From CBDUXT01 sp965371245 (GTDB lineage Bacteria > Planctomycetota > Phycisphaerae > UBA1845), in NCBI GenBank assembly GCA_965371245.1, contig CBDUXT010000006.1:1-64000 (forward strand): a DNA stretch of 64,000 nucleotides, in the 5' to 3' direction. The notes beneath the pieces are model-generated. The model saw only the letters and a list, made by a program, of their open reading frames with translations, did no database searches and was not told the DNA's origin. Position 1 is the first letter of the stretch; each line of letters begins with the position of its first letter. A program made the position numbers and the translations under genes. Positions 52,720 to 61,017 of this stretch are shown piece after piece.

Positions 52720-53346
52720 GTGTCAGCAGAGGTTCTTCCCTACACCGTCAAACCCCACCCCGTCACCGGGGTCTACAGCGGCAAGCTGGGCACGTGGCTC
52801 TTCCTGGCTTCAGAGGTCATGCTCTTCGGGGCGATGTTTTCCACGTACCTGCTTCTCCGCGTCGGAGCGCCGGTCGAAGGGCATGCGGCCTGGCCGGTTG
52901 ACAACGCGGCCACTCATCTGAGTTGGAAGATCGGCGGCATCAACACGCTCGTGCTGATTCTCTCCAGCGTCACGATGGTCATGGCGTGGGTGTCGCTCAA
53001 GATGAACGACCTGGGCAAAGGGCGGATGTACCTGGGCATTACACTCGGGCTGGCACTGCTGTTCCTCGTGCTCAAGATCTCGTTGGAGTATATCCCCCAC
53101 TGGCAGGATGGGTACACGACGCGATACAACAATTTTTACGCCCTCTACTACACGATGACCGGCCTGCACGGGCTGCACATCCTGGCCGGGATTGTCGTCA
53201 TCGGTTATTTCATCGGCCCCGGGGCCGGGCTATGGAAGACGAACCCGGAGTACTACACCAACCGTATCGAGTGTACCGGCTTGTACTGGCACTTTGTCGA
53301 TCTCGTATGGATTTTTCTTTTCCCGACGCTCTATCTGATGAACTAG
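52720..53346 (+). CDS. ctaE: Cytochrome c oxidase subunit III
   Basis: The 208-residue protein is the short, five-helix form of subunit III. LGTWLFLASEVMLFGAMFSTYLLLR, the family Glu in MTGLHGLHILAG and the C-terminal GLYWHFVDLVWIFLFPTLYL are typical. The start is GTG 52720, four bases after the subunit I stop, with AGCGGAGG upstream. It stabilises the catalytic core. The following subunit IV gene is nine bases away. Confidence 0.95.
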   Translation: MSAEVLPYTVKPHPVTGVYSGKLGTWLFLASEVMLFGAMFSTYLLLRVGAPVEGHAAWPVDNAATHLSWKIGGINTLVLILSSVTMVMAWVSLKMNDLGKGRMYLGITLGLALLFLVLKISLEYIPHWQDGYTTRYNNFYALYYTMTGLHGLHILAGIVVIGYFIGPGAGLWKTNPEYYTNRIECTGLYWHFVDLVWIFLFPTLYLMN

Positions 53347-53355
53347 GAGTCCGTG

Positions 53356-53682
53356 ATGGGTGATGCGCACGGAGATGTCAGCGGACACGTCAAGACCTAC
53401 ATGCTTGTGTTTGCGGCGCTTTTCGCGGGAACCCTGCTCACCGTGTTCGCTTCGACGGTGGACATGGGGAAGTCCGTCAACATGCTGGTGGCCGTCGGCA
53501 TCGCGGTGGTCAAGGCCTCCCTGGTCGCGGCCATCTTCATGCACCTGAAGTGGGAAAAATCGATCTCGATCTGGTGGCCGCTGGCGTTGTGCGCGTTCTT
53601 CTTCGCCGTCTTGATGTTGGTGCCGCTCCTGGTGTCACTGGACATGACGCCGAACACCGTCATGCGAACGTGGGGCTCCTGA
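53356..53682 (+). CDS. ctaF: Cytochrome c oxidase subunit IV
   Basis: The 108-residue protein has three membrane helices in the bacterial subunit IV (COX4_pro) pattern: LVFAALFAGTLLTVFAS, MLVAVGIAVVKASLVAAIFMHLKWE and a third hydrophobic segment. ATG 53356 is preferred over GTG 53353 because TAGGAG lies seven bases upstream of the ATG. It completes the oxidase subunit set in the order II-I-III-IV. Confidence 0.9.
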   Translation: MGDAHGDVSGHVKTYMLVFAALFAGTLLTVFASTVDMGKSVNMLVAVGIAVVKASLVAAIFMHLKWEKSISIWWPLALCAFFFAVLMLVPLLVSLDMTPNTVMRTWGS

Positions 53683-53724
53683 CATGGCTCATACCCCGCT
53701 TGAAGCATCACAGGATCCCAAGCC

Positions 53725-53931
53725 ATGTCGTTGAAGGCCTTCCACATCTTCTTTGTCTTCGTCTCCACGCTGCTGGCTGTGGGGTTCGGCGCGTGGGGAA
53801 TCCGAGAGTACACCGTCACCGGGCAGGCAGACACGCTGATCGCCGGGATCGGATCGCTTGTCGGCGCGGTCGTCCTCGTGATATACGGCGTCTGGTTCCT
53901 CAAGAAGCTACGAGGGGTGAGCTACCTATGA
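53725..53931 (+). CDS. Small two-helix membrane protein in the oxidase cluster
   Basis: The 68-residue protein has two hydrophobic helices (about 5-24 and 38-60), FHIFFVFVSTLLAVGFGAWG and GSLVGAVVLVIYGVWFLKKL, with a short loop. I know similar short proteins from planctomycete oxidase clusters but no named family. Its stop overlaps the next start in ATGA (53928-53931), so translation is coupled. A role in oxidase assembly or as a minor subunit is inferred from place only. Confidence 0.75.
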   Translation: MSLKAFHIFFVFVSTLLAVGFGAWGIREYTVTGQADTLIAGIGSLVGAVVLVIYGVWFLKKLRGVSYL

Positions 53932-54203
53932 CAGCGCTTGCCCGGCGATGTTGCGTTCGGCTATCTGTCATCGGCGCTGCGCTTTTGGCGCAGGCGACCC
54001 GCGTCGAGGCGTGTGCGGTTTGCTTCGGCGACCCCGACTCGCCGATGGCCAAGGGCGTTGTGGCCGGTGTGATTGTGCTGGTCGGCGTGGTGAGCGTTGT
54101 TCTTCTGGGGTTTGCGGGCACGGGGCTGTTCTGGGCGCATCGAAGTCGCCGCCTGGCTGCCGGCGATCCCGAAACAACGGCCGAGGACGGTTTCTCCGAC
54201 TGA
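53928..54203 (+). CDS. Small membrane protein with Cys pair in the oxidase cluster
   Basis: The 91-residue protein has a signal-like N-terminus followed by ACAVCFGDPDSPMAKG and one strong membrane helix (about 43-65). The Cys-x-x-Cys just after the probable cleavage site could bind metal or form a disulfide outside the membrane. The C-terminus is charged. It overlaps the preceding gene by four bases. No named family is recognised; copper handling for the oxidase is conceivable but untested. Confidence 0.72.
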   Translation: MTALARRCCVRLSVIGAALLAQATRVEACAVCFGDPDSPMAKGVVAGVIVLVGVVSVVLLGFAGTGLFWAHRSRRLAAGDPETTAEDGFSD

Positions 54204-54207
54204 CGCC

Positions 54208-55155
54208 ATGCCCGTGTCCTCACTGAGCCCAATAGCCCCAGCGAACACCTATCGACGGGGTCTTCACCGACTTGCCCTCTTGACCGCCTGTGCCGTCTTT
54301 CCGCTCATCTTCGTGGGGCAGGGTGTCACCAGCAAAGAGGCGGGGATGGCCTTCCCTGATTGGCCGACATCGGACGGCTACTTCGTCAATCCGCCCGGTT
54401 GGTTCGGGCAGGAGCATACCCGTTGGGAGCATGGTCACCGGCTGATCGGCTGGACCGTTGGCATGCTGGCGATCGCCACGGCTGCGGCTGCGTGGTCCAG
54501 CGGTGGCGTCGTTCGGACGATCGCGATTCTCACCCTCTTCGCCATAGGCATCCAGGGTGTTCTTGGCGGCATCCGCGTGAACGAGATCTCCACGGCGTTT
54601 GCCATGATCCACGGCATTTTGGGACAGGTGTGCCTCTCGTTGGCGGCGACGACCGCCCTGATCACATCGCGCGTGTGGGTCGAGTGCCGCCGGCCCGATC
54701 CGATTCGAGCGGCCGCCTTCTTGCGCAAGCTTTGCGCGGCCGGAACCGTGGCCGTCTTTGTGCAGCTTCTGTTGGGGGCAGGGCAGCGTCATTTCGCCTG
54801 CACTTACTCATTGGTCTTTCACGTTCTCTGGGCGATTGTCGTGGCCTTCGTACTGGGCTGGATCGCACTCTGGTTGATGGGGCACCAAGGCGGAAGGCAC
54901 CTGCTTTCCCGGCTGGGATGCGTAATCGCGGCGTTGACGGCCGTGCAGCTTCTTCTCGGCGGGCTGACCTTCGTGGTCACGGCGATGGTCTCGGCGGCGT
55001 TCTCTCCGCTTGTCGAGTGGCTCGTCCCGACGATCCATTCGGCGGTCGGGGCACTGATGCTGGCCTGCATGGTGTTGACGACGGCCTGCGCACACCGGAT
55101 GGTGAGACCGGAACTTGAGCTGGATGGGATGGAGGCGGCATTGCCGGCGGTGTGA
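54208..55155 (+). CDS. ctaA: Haem A synthase (CtaA/COX15)
   Basis: The 315-residue protein oxidises haem O to haem A in the membrane. It has eight helices in two similar halves. The expected histidines are present: EHGHRLIGW, MIHGILGQ, VFHVLWAIV and TIHSAVGAL. The N-terminal GMAFPDWPTSDGYFVNP loop is typical of the family. ATG 54208 is chosen over upstream codons that overlap the preceding gene. Its last base overlaps the ctaB ATG. Confidence 0.93.
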   Translation: MPVSSLSPIAPANTYRRGLHRLALLTACAVFPLIFVGQGVTSKEAGMAFPDWPTSDGYFVNPPGWFGQEHTRWEHGHRLIGWTVGMLAIATAAAAWSSGGVVRTIAILTLFAIGIQGVLGGIRVNEISTAFAMIHGILGQVCLSLAATTALITSRVWVECRRPDPIRAAAFLRKLCAAGTVAVFVQLLLGAGQRHFACTYSLVFHVLWAIVVAFVLGWIALWLMGHQGGRHLLSRLGCVIAALTAVQLLLGGLTFVVTAMVSAAFSPLVEWLVPTIHSAVGALMLACMVLTTACAHRMVRPELELDGMEAALPAV

Positions 55156-56069
55156 TGAGCGACACTCTCGAACTACACGAGGCAACCCGGGTTCTGGCGC
55201 GTTCGCGCGTCGCCGACTACTGGGAGCTGACCAAGCCGCGGATCGCCGGCATGGTGCTGGCGGCCACGGGCATCGGGTTCTACCTCGCCTTGCCCTCGGA
55301 GGCATCGATCGCCGTACTGCCGCTCCTATTTCACACGTTGATCGCAACGGCTCTGGTGGGCGGCGGAGCGAACGCCCTCAATCAATACATCGAGGCGCCC
55401 TATGACCGGATGATGGTCCGGACCGCCCGGCGACCACTGGCGGCGGGTCGTCTGACCGCGGCGGAAGGGTTGTGGTTCGCCATCCTCCTTGGGATCGCGG
55501 GTGTCTCTTATCTGGCACTGATGGTGAACCCGCTGGCGGCCGCGATTGCGGCGGTGTCGTTTTTGACATACGCGCTGGTCTACACGCCGCTCAAACGGAC
55601 CACGATGATGTGCGTCTTCGTGGGCGCGGTCCCGGGGGCGTTGCCGCCGGTGATCGGTTGGGCGGCGGTGTCCGGTTCGCTGACGACCGGTACGTGGTTG
55701 CTCTTCGCCGTGCTGTATTTCTGGCAACTTCCGCACTTCGCCGCGATCGCCTGGCTGTACAAAGAGGACTATGCCCGCGCCGGTTATCCGATGCTTCCGG
55801 TGATCGACCCTAACGGCACGCGCACGAACATGCACGTGGTCACGCACTCGGTCGCCCTGTTGACCGCGAGCCTGCTGCCCGCTTTTTACGGCATGGTCGG
55901 TGCGATCTACGCGATTAGTGCCGTCGTCCTCGGGTTGGCCTTTCTGGGGTTCGGCATCTCGTTTCTGATGTCCAAGACCAAGGCCCGCGCGCGCCGGCAC
56001 CTGATCGCCTCGTTGGTGTACCTGCCGGCGCTGTTCGCCACCATGCTGATCGATAAGGTGGCGGCGTAG
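55155..56069 (+). CDS. ctaB: Protohaem IX farnesyltransferase (haem O synthase)
   Basis: The 304-residue UbiA-family enzyme farnesylates haem B to haem O, the substrate of CtaA. It shows YWELTKPRIAGMVL, the first Asp-rich motif NQYIEAPYDRMMVRTARRPLAAGR and the second-site YKEDYARAGYPMLPV. Nine helices are expected. The ATG at 55155 overlaps the ctaA stop (TGATG); GTG 55152 is a less likely start. Together with ctaA it supplies haem A to the oxidase encoded just upstream. Confidence 0.95.
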   Translation: MSDTLELHEATRVLARSRVADYWELTKPRIAGMVLAATGIGFYLALPSEASIAVLPLLFHTLIATALVGGGANALNQYIEAPYDRMMVRTARRPLAAGRLTAAEGLWFAILLGIAGVSYLALMVNPLAAAIAAVSFLTYALVYTPLKRTTMMCVFVGAVPGALPPVIGWAAVSGSLTTGTWLLFAVLYFWQLPHFAAIAWLYKEDYARAGYPMLPVIDPNGTRTNMHVVTHSVALLTASLLPAFYGMVGAIYAISAVVLGLAFLGFGISFLMSKTKARARRHLIASLVYLPALFATMLIDKVAA

Positions 56070-56100
56070 ACGGCTGTCCTCTCTCCACGCGGAACTCGCC

Positions 56101-57054
56101 GTGAATCCATCCCTAGCCGCTGAAATCGAATCGGTGACTCATCGGTACGGCTCGCGCGTCGCGCTGAACGACGTGACGTTGTCGGTCTCACAGCCGTCGA
56201 TCTTCGGGCTCGTCGGACCCAACGGTGGTGGAAAGACCACACTCTTCCGCATCCTCACAACCCTGCTGACCCCTTCCAGCGGGGTTGCTCGGGTAGCGGG
56301 GGCGGATGTCGTGCGCGAACGGGAACAGGTTCGCTCGAGAATCGGCATCGTCTTCCAGCACCCGAGCCTGGATCGCGAGCTTTCCGTTCGTGAGAACATG
56401 CATCACCAGGGTCACCTGTACGGCCTGAAGGGGGCGGAACTGAAGCGGCGAACCGTGACGCTTCTCGAACGCTTCGGCGTTCTCGACCGCGCCGAAGATC
56501 GCGTGAAGACGCTGTCGGGCGGGTTGCAGCGTCGGGTCGAGCTGGCCAAGGCGCTGCTGCACGATCCGCGGGTCTTGCTTCTCGATGAGCCCAGCACGGG
56601 GCTCGACCCCGGCGCGCGGATGGCGCTGATGGACCGGCTGGTGGAGCTGCGCGACGGCTGTGGGGTCAGCACGCTCATCACCACGCACCTGATGGATGAG
56701 GCCGACCGGTGCGACCGCGTCGGGTTTCTCGACCAAGGTCGGCTTGTGGCGGTGGATACGCCGGCGGCGCTGAAGGCCACCATTGGCGGCGACGTCGTGA
56801 CCGTGGCGACCGGTCATCCCGCGGCACTGGCCGCCGCCGTGTCGAAACGCTTCGGCGTCGCCCCCGAAGTGATCGACGGATTGGTTCACATCGAGTGGGA
56901 CCGGGGGCACGAGTTCGTGCCGGAGCTGATCGAGGCGTTTCCCGGCGAGGTCGAGAGTGTGACCGTGGGCAAGCCGACATTGGACGATGTGTTCGTCCGC
57001 CTGACCGGTCATCGGATAGAGGAAGAGACGCCCGGCGCTTCGAAATCGAGTTAA
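56101..57054 (+). CDS. ABC transporter ATP-binding protein
   Basis: The 317-residue protein has Walker A GPNGGGKTT, the Q-loop QHPSLDRELSVREN, signature LSGGLQRRVELAKALL, Walker B VLLLDEPSTGLDP and the switch His in TTHLMDEADRCD. The C-terminal ~80 residues resemble the DrrA/NatA-type extension. The start is GTG 56101. The permease gene begins six bases after its stop. Being inside the oxidase assembly block it may export something needed for maturation, or a drug-like substrate; the sequence does not decide. Confidence 0.92.
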   Translation: MNPSLAAEIESVTHRYGSRVALNDVTLSVSQPSIFGLVGPNGGGKTTLFRILTTLLTPSSGVARVAGADVVREREQVRSRIGIVFQHPSLDRELSVRENMHHQGHLYGLKGAELKRRTVTLLERFGVLDRAEDRVKTLSGGLQRRVELAKALLHDPRVLLLDEPSTGLDPGARMALMDRLVELRDGCGVSTLITTHLMDEADRCDRVGFLDQGRLVAVDTPAALKATIGGDVVTVATGHPAALAAAVSKRFGVAPEVIDGLVHIEWDRGHEFVPELIEAFPGEVESVTVGKPTLDDVFVRLTGHRIEEETPGASKSS

Positions 57055-57060
57055 CGAACC

Positions 57061-57864
57061 ATGGCACACGCACCGTCCGCCAGCGCTACGCTGTTACCCG
57101 CCCTCTCTCTTTGGCGGCGAGAGGTCGTGCGCTTTGTCCGACAGCGCAGCCGCGTGATCGGGGCGCTGGGGACCCCGGTGGTCTTCTGGTTGTTGATCGG
57201 CTCAGGGCTGCGCAACTCATTCCGGATGAGCGGGAATGACTCCGTGAGCTATCTGACCTTCGCGTTCCCCGGGACGATCGTGTTGATCGTGCTCTTCACG
57301 GCCATCTTCTCGACCATCTCGATCATTGAGGATCGCCGAGAGGGGTTCTTGCAAGCGGTCCTGGCGGCCCCCGTTGGTCGCTTGGCCATCGTTCTCGGCA
57401 AGGTGCTGGGCAGCACGACCCTCGCGGTTGTTCAGGGGATGCTGTTTCTTCTTTTGGCTCCTTTCGCGGGCGTACCGACGAGCGTCGGCTCCGTACTCGC
57501 GGTGTTCGGCGTGCTTGTGCTGGTAGGGCTGGGGCTCAGCGCGCTGGGTTTCCTGATCGCCTGGCGGATGGAGTCCACGCAGGGGTTCCACGCCGTGATG
57601 AATCTCTTCTTGATGCCGATGTGGTTATTGTCCGGGGCGTTCTTCCCCGCCGGCGGAGCGTCAAGCTGGTTGGCTTGGGTGATGGCGATCAATCCCCTGA
57701 CGTACGGCGTGTCCGCGCTACGCCACGCGATGTATCTGGGCACCGGTGACGCGCGGGCGGATTTGCCGTCGCTGCCGTGGTCGCTGGCCGTTACCGTTGC
57801 GTTCACGCTGGTGATGTTGGCACTGTCCGCCCGAGCGGTCGGACGCAATGGAGCGGCGCGATGA
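57061..57864 (+). CDS. ABC-2 type transporter permease
   Basis: The 267-residue permease has six predicted helices and the ABC-2 order: REVVRFVRQRSRVIGALGTPVVFWLLIG, FPGTIVLIVLFTAIFSTISIIEDRREGFLQ, the conserved LSGAFFPAG and NPLTYGVSALR. It partners the ATPase just upstream to make a one-way exporter. Its stop overlaps a possible ATG of the Sco gene. Family members export drugs, polysaccharides or haem-maturation factors. Confidence 0.9.
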   Translation: MAHAPSASATLLPALSLWRREVVRFVRQRSRVIGALGTPVVFWLLIGSGLRNSFRMSGNDSVSYLTFAFPGTIVLIVLFTAIFSTISIIEDRREGFLQAVLAAPVGRLAIVLGKVLGSTTLAVVQGMLFLLLAPFAGVPTSVGSVLAVFGVLVLVGLGLSALGFLIAWRMESTQGFHAVMNLFLMPMWLLSGAFFPAGGASSWLAWVMAINPLTYGVSALRHAMYLGTGDARADLPSLPWSLAVTVAFTLVMLALSARAVGRNGAAR

Positions 57865-58691
57865 AGGGCTTGCGTACGATCGAACGGCGTGGCGTTGAAG
57901 AGCGGTTGGGTGGCATGGTCCACGCTCGCGTGGCCATGTGCTGGGTGCGTCGATCCATGCCCGCGCCTCCTGCTTGGGCATGCCACCCGACTCGGGCTTG
58001 GGCATGCCACCCGAAGAAAGGAAGAGCCTTCTTAGAAACGGTACTAGCTAGACCGCGTTTCCGCGAAGGCAACATCATCGCCCCGGGCCGGCTCGCCGTT
58101 GTACTGGCCGCGCTCCTCGTGCCCATGGGATGCTCGCGCGACAAAGAAAACGGCGCGGGGGGCACGTTCCTCTTAGCCGACAACGGAATTCCCCTGCCGG
58201 AGTTCGCGTTGATCCGTGCCGACGGGAAGACGGTCTCGAAGGCCGACTTTATCGGTACCGTCTGGGTCGCGGACTTCATCTTCACGACGTGCGCCGGGCC
58301 TTGTCCGGAGCTTACCCTGCGAATGCGGAGTCTCCAAAAGGGGCTGGAACAGTTCGGCAGCGATGCCAAGAGCGTGTCGTTCACGGTCGATCCCGCCCAC
58401 GACAAGCCCGCCGTGCTACGGGCCTATGCGAAGCGCTTCGACGCCGACCCGAGCCGTTGGTGGTTTCTCACCAGCAACGACGAGGCCGCCATGCACGAGC
58501 TGGTGACCGCCGGGTTTCTCCAAGCGCTCTCGCCGTCGCGCGGCGGGTCGGCGATCATCCACAGCACGCGATTCGTTCTGGTGGATAAGGCCGGTCGCAT
58601 CCGCGGCTGGTATGACGGCCTCCAGGCAGCCTCCAAAGCGGCCATCCTTCGCGCCGTCGAAACCCTGTTGCGTGAGCCGACGGGCACATGA
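57861..58691 (+). CDS. SCO1/SenC copper chaperone lipoprotein (start uncertain)
   Basis: The certain part (from about 58080) begins with a lipoprotein signal LAVVLAALLVPMGC and carries the Sco thioredoxin fold. It has the copper cysteines in CAGPCP (CxxxC), TVDPAHDKPAVLRAYAKRF and the copper His in IIHSTRFVLVDKAG. It delivers copper to the CuA site of CoxB. The 5' end is unclear: ATG 57861 overlaps the permease stop, but then the first ~65 codons run through a palindromic repeat (57908-58014) and have an odd Trp/Cys/Pro composition. A later non-ATG start, or damage by the repeat, is possible. Confidence 0.8.
   Translation: MKGLRTIERRGVEERLGGMVHARVAMCWVRRSMPAPPAWACHPTRAWACHPKKGRAFLETVLARPRFREGNIIAPGRLAVVLAALLVPMGCSRDKENGAGGTFLLADNGIPLPEFALIRADGKTVSKADFIGTVWVADFIFTTCAGPCPELTLRMRSLQKGLEQFGSDAKSVSFTVDPAHDKPAVLRAYAKRFDADPSRWWFLTSNDEAAMHELVTAGFLQALSPSRGGSAIIHSTRFVLVDKAGRIRGWYDGLQAASKAAILRAVETLLREPTGT
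57908..58014. repeat. Palindromic element with an 18-bp direct repeat at the sco 5' end
   Basis: GGGTGGCATGG at 57908 is complementary to the GGGCATGCCACCC-type sequence present twice as an 18-base direct repeat, 57973-57990 and 57997-58014 (period 24). It looks intergenic in character but no obvious start for the Sco protein lies after it. Confidence 0.65.
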
Positions 58692-59122
58692 TCCAGCTCA
58701 CCGACCTACCAGGCGTCAACGCCACCCTGAACTCGATCAGCTTCGTGCTGTTGATGACCGGCTACGCCTTCATTCGGCGACGGCGGATCACCGCCCACAA
58801 GCGGTGCATGGTGGCCGCCTTCGTCGTCTCGATCCTGTTCCTGATCTCGTATCTGACGTACCGGTTCCTCGGTTCGGACAAGCACTTCGGCGGTACGGGG
58901 TGGATTCGACCCGTGTACTTCGTCATTCTGATCACGCACGTGGCGCTGGCCGCCACGGTTCCGGTGCTGGCAAGCTGGACGCTCTACCTTGGGCTGAAGG
59001 GGCGGGTCGAGAAGCACCGGCGAATGGCGCGGATCACCTTTCCGATCTGGACCTACGTGTCCGTTACCGGCGTGGTCGTGTATCTGCTTCTCTTCAAAAT
59101 CTACGGAACCGCCGAGGGTTAG
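58688..59122 (+). CDS. DUF420 (CtaM-like) oxidase assembly membrane protein
   Basis: The 144-residue protein has four membrane helices and the DUF420 pattern LPGVNATLNSISFVLLMTGY, ITAHKRCMVAAF and HVALAATVPVLASWTLYLGL, with KHRRMARITFPIWTYVSVTGV. Members are required for aa3-type oxidase maturation in some Firmicutes. It overlaps the Sco stop by ATGA (58688-58691), so the two are coupled. The position at the end of the oxidase block fits an assembly role. Confidence 0.85.
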   Translation: MIQLTDLPGVNATLNSISFVLLMTGYAFIRRRRITAHKRCMVAAFVVSILFLISYLTYRFLGSDKHFGGTGWIRPVYFVILITHVALAATVPVLASWTLYLGLKGRVEKHRRMARITFPIWTYVSVTGVVVYLLLFKIYGTAEG

Positions 59123-59212
59123 ATGTCCGGTTTTGCGGCAAATGGTCCCGTGCGATAGAATGTTGGCTCGTGGTTGGGCCGTTTGCCGGAGCATTCGTAA
59201 GGAGCAGTAACG

Positions 59213-59647
59213 ATGGTTGAGGAAACGGTGGACCTGAAGGCGTGCGTCGAGGGCGGCGACGGCATCTCCGTGATTCGTGGCAGCGAGATATGCCGTGGAT
59301 GGAACAACATTCGCTACAAGGTGGGGCTGTCGGCCAAGAACGTGGGCAGCAAGAAGCTGTCGATGAACGTGGCCACCATTCCACCCGGCGGCGTGGCGTT
59401 CGCCCACATCCATGTGGATTTCGAGGTGATGCTGTACCTGCTGAAGGGCGACGTCCGCCACGAGTATGGGCCGGGGTGCAAGACGGTGGTTGAGAACACC
59501 GCGGGCGATTTCATCTTCATTGAGCCCGGCATCCCGCATGAGGTGTTCAACAAGAGCGACACGGAGCCGGTGGTGGCCGTCGTGGCACGCTCCGACGCCA
59601 ACGAGTGGGAAAACATCATCAACTACGACCGCAAGGCCGGGGGGTAG
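59213..59647 (+). CDS. Single-domain cupin protein
   Basis: The 144-residue protein is a small cupin: GGVAFAHIHVDFEVMLYLLKGDV supplies the first metal motif (two His and a Glu) and GDFIFIEPGIPHEVFN the second. A start with AGGAGCAG upstream is clear at 59213. Such proteins range from sugar isomerases to regulators and many have no known substrate. It is 90 bases beyond the DUF420 gene, so it may or may not belong to the operon. Confidence 0.8.
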   Translation: MVEETVDLKACVEGGDGISVIRGSEICRGWNNIRYKVGLSAKNVGSKKLSMNVATIPPGGVAFAHIHVDFEVMLYLLKGDVRHEYGPGCKTVVENTAGDFIFIEPGIPHEVFNKSDTEPVVAVVARSDANEWENIINYDRKAGG

Positions 59648-59662
59648 AACCGGGCCGGCATG

Positions 59663-59740
59663 GGTCCGTGAGACTTCCCACGGGCTCGGCGCGCCCAGTC
59701 AGAGCCGCGGGCGCCAACCCGCGAACCCAGGCGTCAGCTT
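59663..59740 (+). repeat. Palindromic intergenic repeat, partial copy 6
   Basis: GGTCCGTGAGACTTCCC at 59663 matches the left flank of the family, and TCAGAGCCGCGGGCGCC starts at 59699. The right half (from about 59740) is diverged and the GCTCTGA end is not found. Confidence 0.6.
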
Positions 59741-59774
59741 GCCACCAGGCTGGCATTCGCCCATTTCCGGGGTC

Positions 59775-59802
59775 TTGACGCGGGTAGCGGATAGGCTACA
59801 GT
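59775..59802 (+). promoter_or_regulatory. Promoter of rplM-rpsI
   Basis: TTGACG at 59775-59780 and TACAGT at 59797-59802 are 16 bases apart. Transcription would start near 59809, which argues against the first in-frame ATG (59804) and for the rplM start at 59849. Confidence 0.5.
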
Positions 59803-59848
59803 AATGGGCTCGGCGCGGATGGCCCGAGCGGTTTCAGGCGATAACCTC

Positions 59849-60292
59849 ATGGTGCAAGCGAACTTACGAACAACGTTGGCCAAGACGGGCAAGGTCGAAC
59901 AGGCGTGGTTCATCGTTGACGCAACGGACATGATCCTCGGTCGGCTGGCGACCAGGATCGCTACGGTGTTGATGGGCAAGCACAAGCCCTCCTACACGCC
60001 TCACGTGGACACCGGCGACTTCGTCATCGTCACCAACGCCCACAAGATCCGCGTCACCGGACGCAAGAACGAGACGATGAGTTACCCGCGGTACTCCTAT
60101 TACCCCGGCGGGTACAAGGAGACGCCCTACGAGACCGTGCTGGAACGCCATCCGGACCGAATTCTTCGGGAGTCCGTTCGGCGTATGCTGCCCAAGAGCG
60201 CCCTTGGCCGGCACATGCTCATGAAGCTCAAGCTGTATACATCCGACGAGCATCCGCACGCGGCGCAGCAACCCGTCCCGTTTGAGTTCTAA
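59849..60292 (+). CDS. rplM: Ribosomal protein L13
   Basis: The 147-residue protein is close to the usual 142. It has WFIVDATDMILGRLAT, the family GKHKPSYTPHVDTGDFVIV, YSYYPGGYKE and RMLPKSALGRHMLMKLKLY. It binds 23S rRNA early in large-subunit assembly. ATG 59849 (MVQANLRTTL) is chosen by family length and by the promoter position; an upstream ATG would add an unusual 15 residues. rpsI follows 29 bases later, the standard pair. Confidence 0.96.
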   Translation: MVQANLRTTLAKTGKVEQAWFIVDATDMILGRLATRIATVLMGKHKPSYTPHVDTGDFVIVTNAHKIRVTGRKNETMSYPRYSYYPGGYKETPYETVLERHPDRILRESVRRMLPKSALGRHMLMKLKLYTSDEHPHAAQQPVPFEF

Positions 60293-60321
60293 GAAGATCG
60301 AACCGGAAAGAATGAACCACC

Positions 60322-60813
60322 ATGACCGACGAGCCGACCCCCACCACCCCGGACGTAGTCAAACCGCCTTCCGACGGGGCGCCAACGCCCCCGCAAACCC
60401 CGAAGCCCAAAAAGTCGAAGGTCAACAACCCCTACATTTGGGGTACGGGGCGGCGAAAGGCCGCGGTTGCCCGCGTCCGGATTCGTCCCGGCGAGGGCAA
60501 GTTCCTCATCAACAAACGCGAGATCGGCAAGTACTTCTGCCTGGAGAAGGATCGCGATTGGGCCACCACGCCGCTCCGCGTGACCGACACCGCCAAGACC
60601 TTCGACGTGTGGGTCAACGTCGGCGGCGGCGGAATCACCGGCCAAGCGGGTGCCGTGCTGCTGGGGCTCGCCCGGGCACTCAGCAAGATCGATCCTGAGT
60701 ACAACACCAAACTGCGCGAGCAACATCTTCTCAAGCGCGACCCGCGACGGGTCGAGCGCAAAAAGCCCGGCCAACCCGGCGCTCGCAAGAAGTTCCAGTT
60801 CTCGAAGCGTTAA
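60322..60813 (+). CDS. rpsI: Ribosomal protein S9
   Basis: The 163-residue protein carries the S9 core from about residue 38: GTGRRKAAVARVRIRPGEGKF, GGGITGQAGAVLLGLARAL and the C-terminal QHLLKRDPRRVERKKPGQPGARKKFQFSKR that reaches the ribosomal P site. The core agrees with other S9 proteins, but the first ~35 residues are a Pro/Thr/Lys-rich extension absent from the 130-residue E. coli protein. It ends the two-gene operon, with a terminator 36 bases later. Confidence 0.96.
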   Translation: MTDEPTPTTPDVVKPPSDGAPTPPQTPKPKKSKVNNPYIWGTGRRKAAVARVRIRPGEGKFLINKREIGKYFCLEKDRDWATTPLRVTDTAKTFDVWVNVGGGGITGQAGAVLLGLARALSKIDPEYNTKLREQHLLKRDPRRVERKKPGQPGARKKFQFSKR

Positions 60814-60848
60814 GAGTCCGGTTCATCCGGCACGGCGGCGAAACAACG

Positions 60849-60881
60849 ACGGCTCCCCTGTCTTGGGGAGCCGTTTTTTTT
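60849..60881 (+). terminator. Rho-independent terminator after rpsI
   Basis: The stem ACGGCTCCCC/GGGGAGCCGT closes a six-base loop TGTCTT and runs into eight T residues. It is the strongest terminator in the window and ends the rplM-rpsI transcript. The rest of 60814-61017 shows no gene. Confidence 0.92.
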
Positions 60882-61017
60882 GCGCGTGTCGGCGATCGGC
60901 ACGACGACCACGACCGCCGCCATGATCGCTTCGCACCTTTCACGATGAGTTCCGATCAAGTTGTCCGACCTCCCGTGATGTAGACGGCGGACGCAGTACG
61001 GGAACATCCGCGGATAG

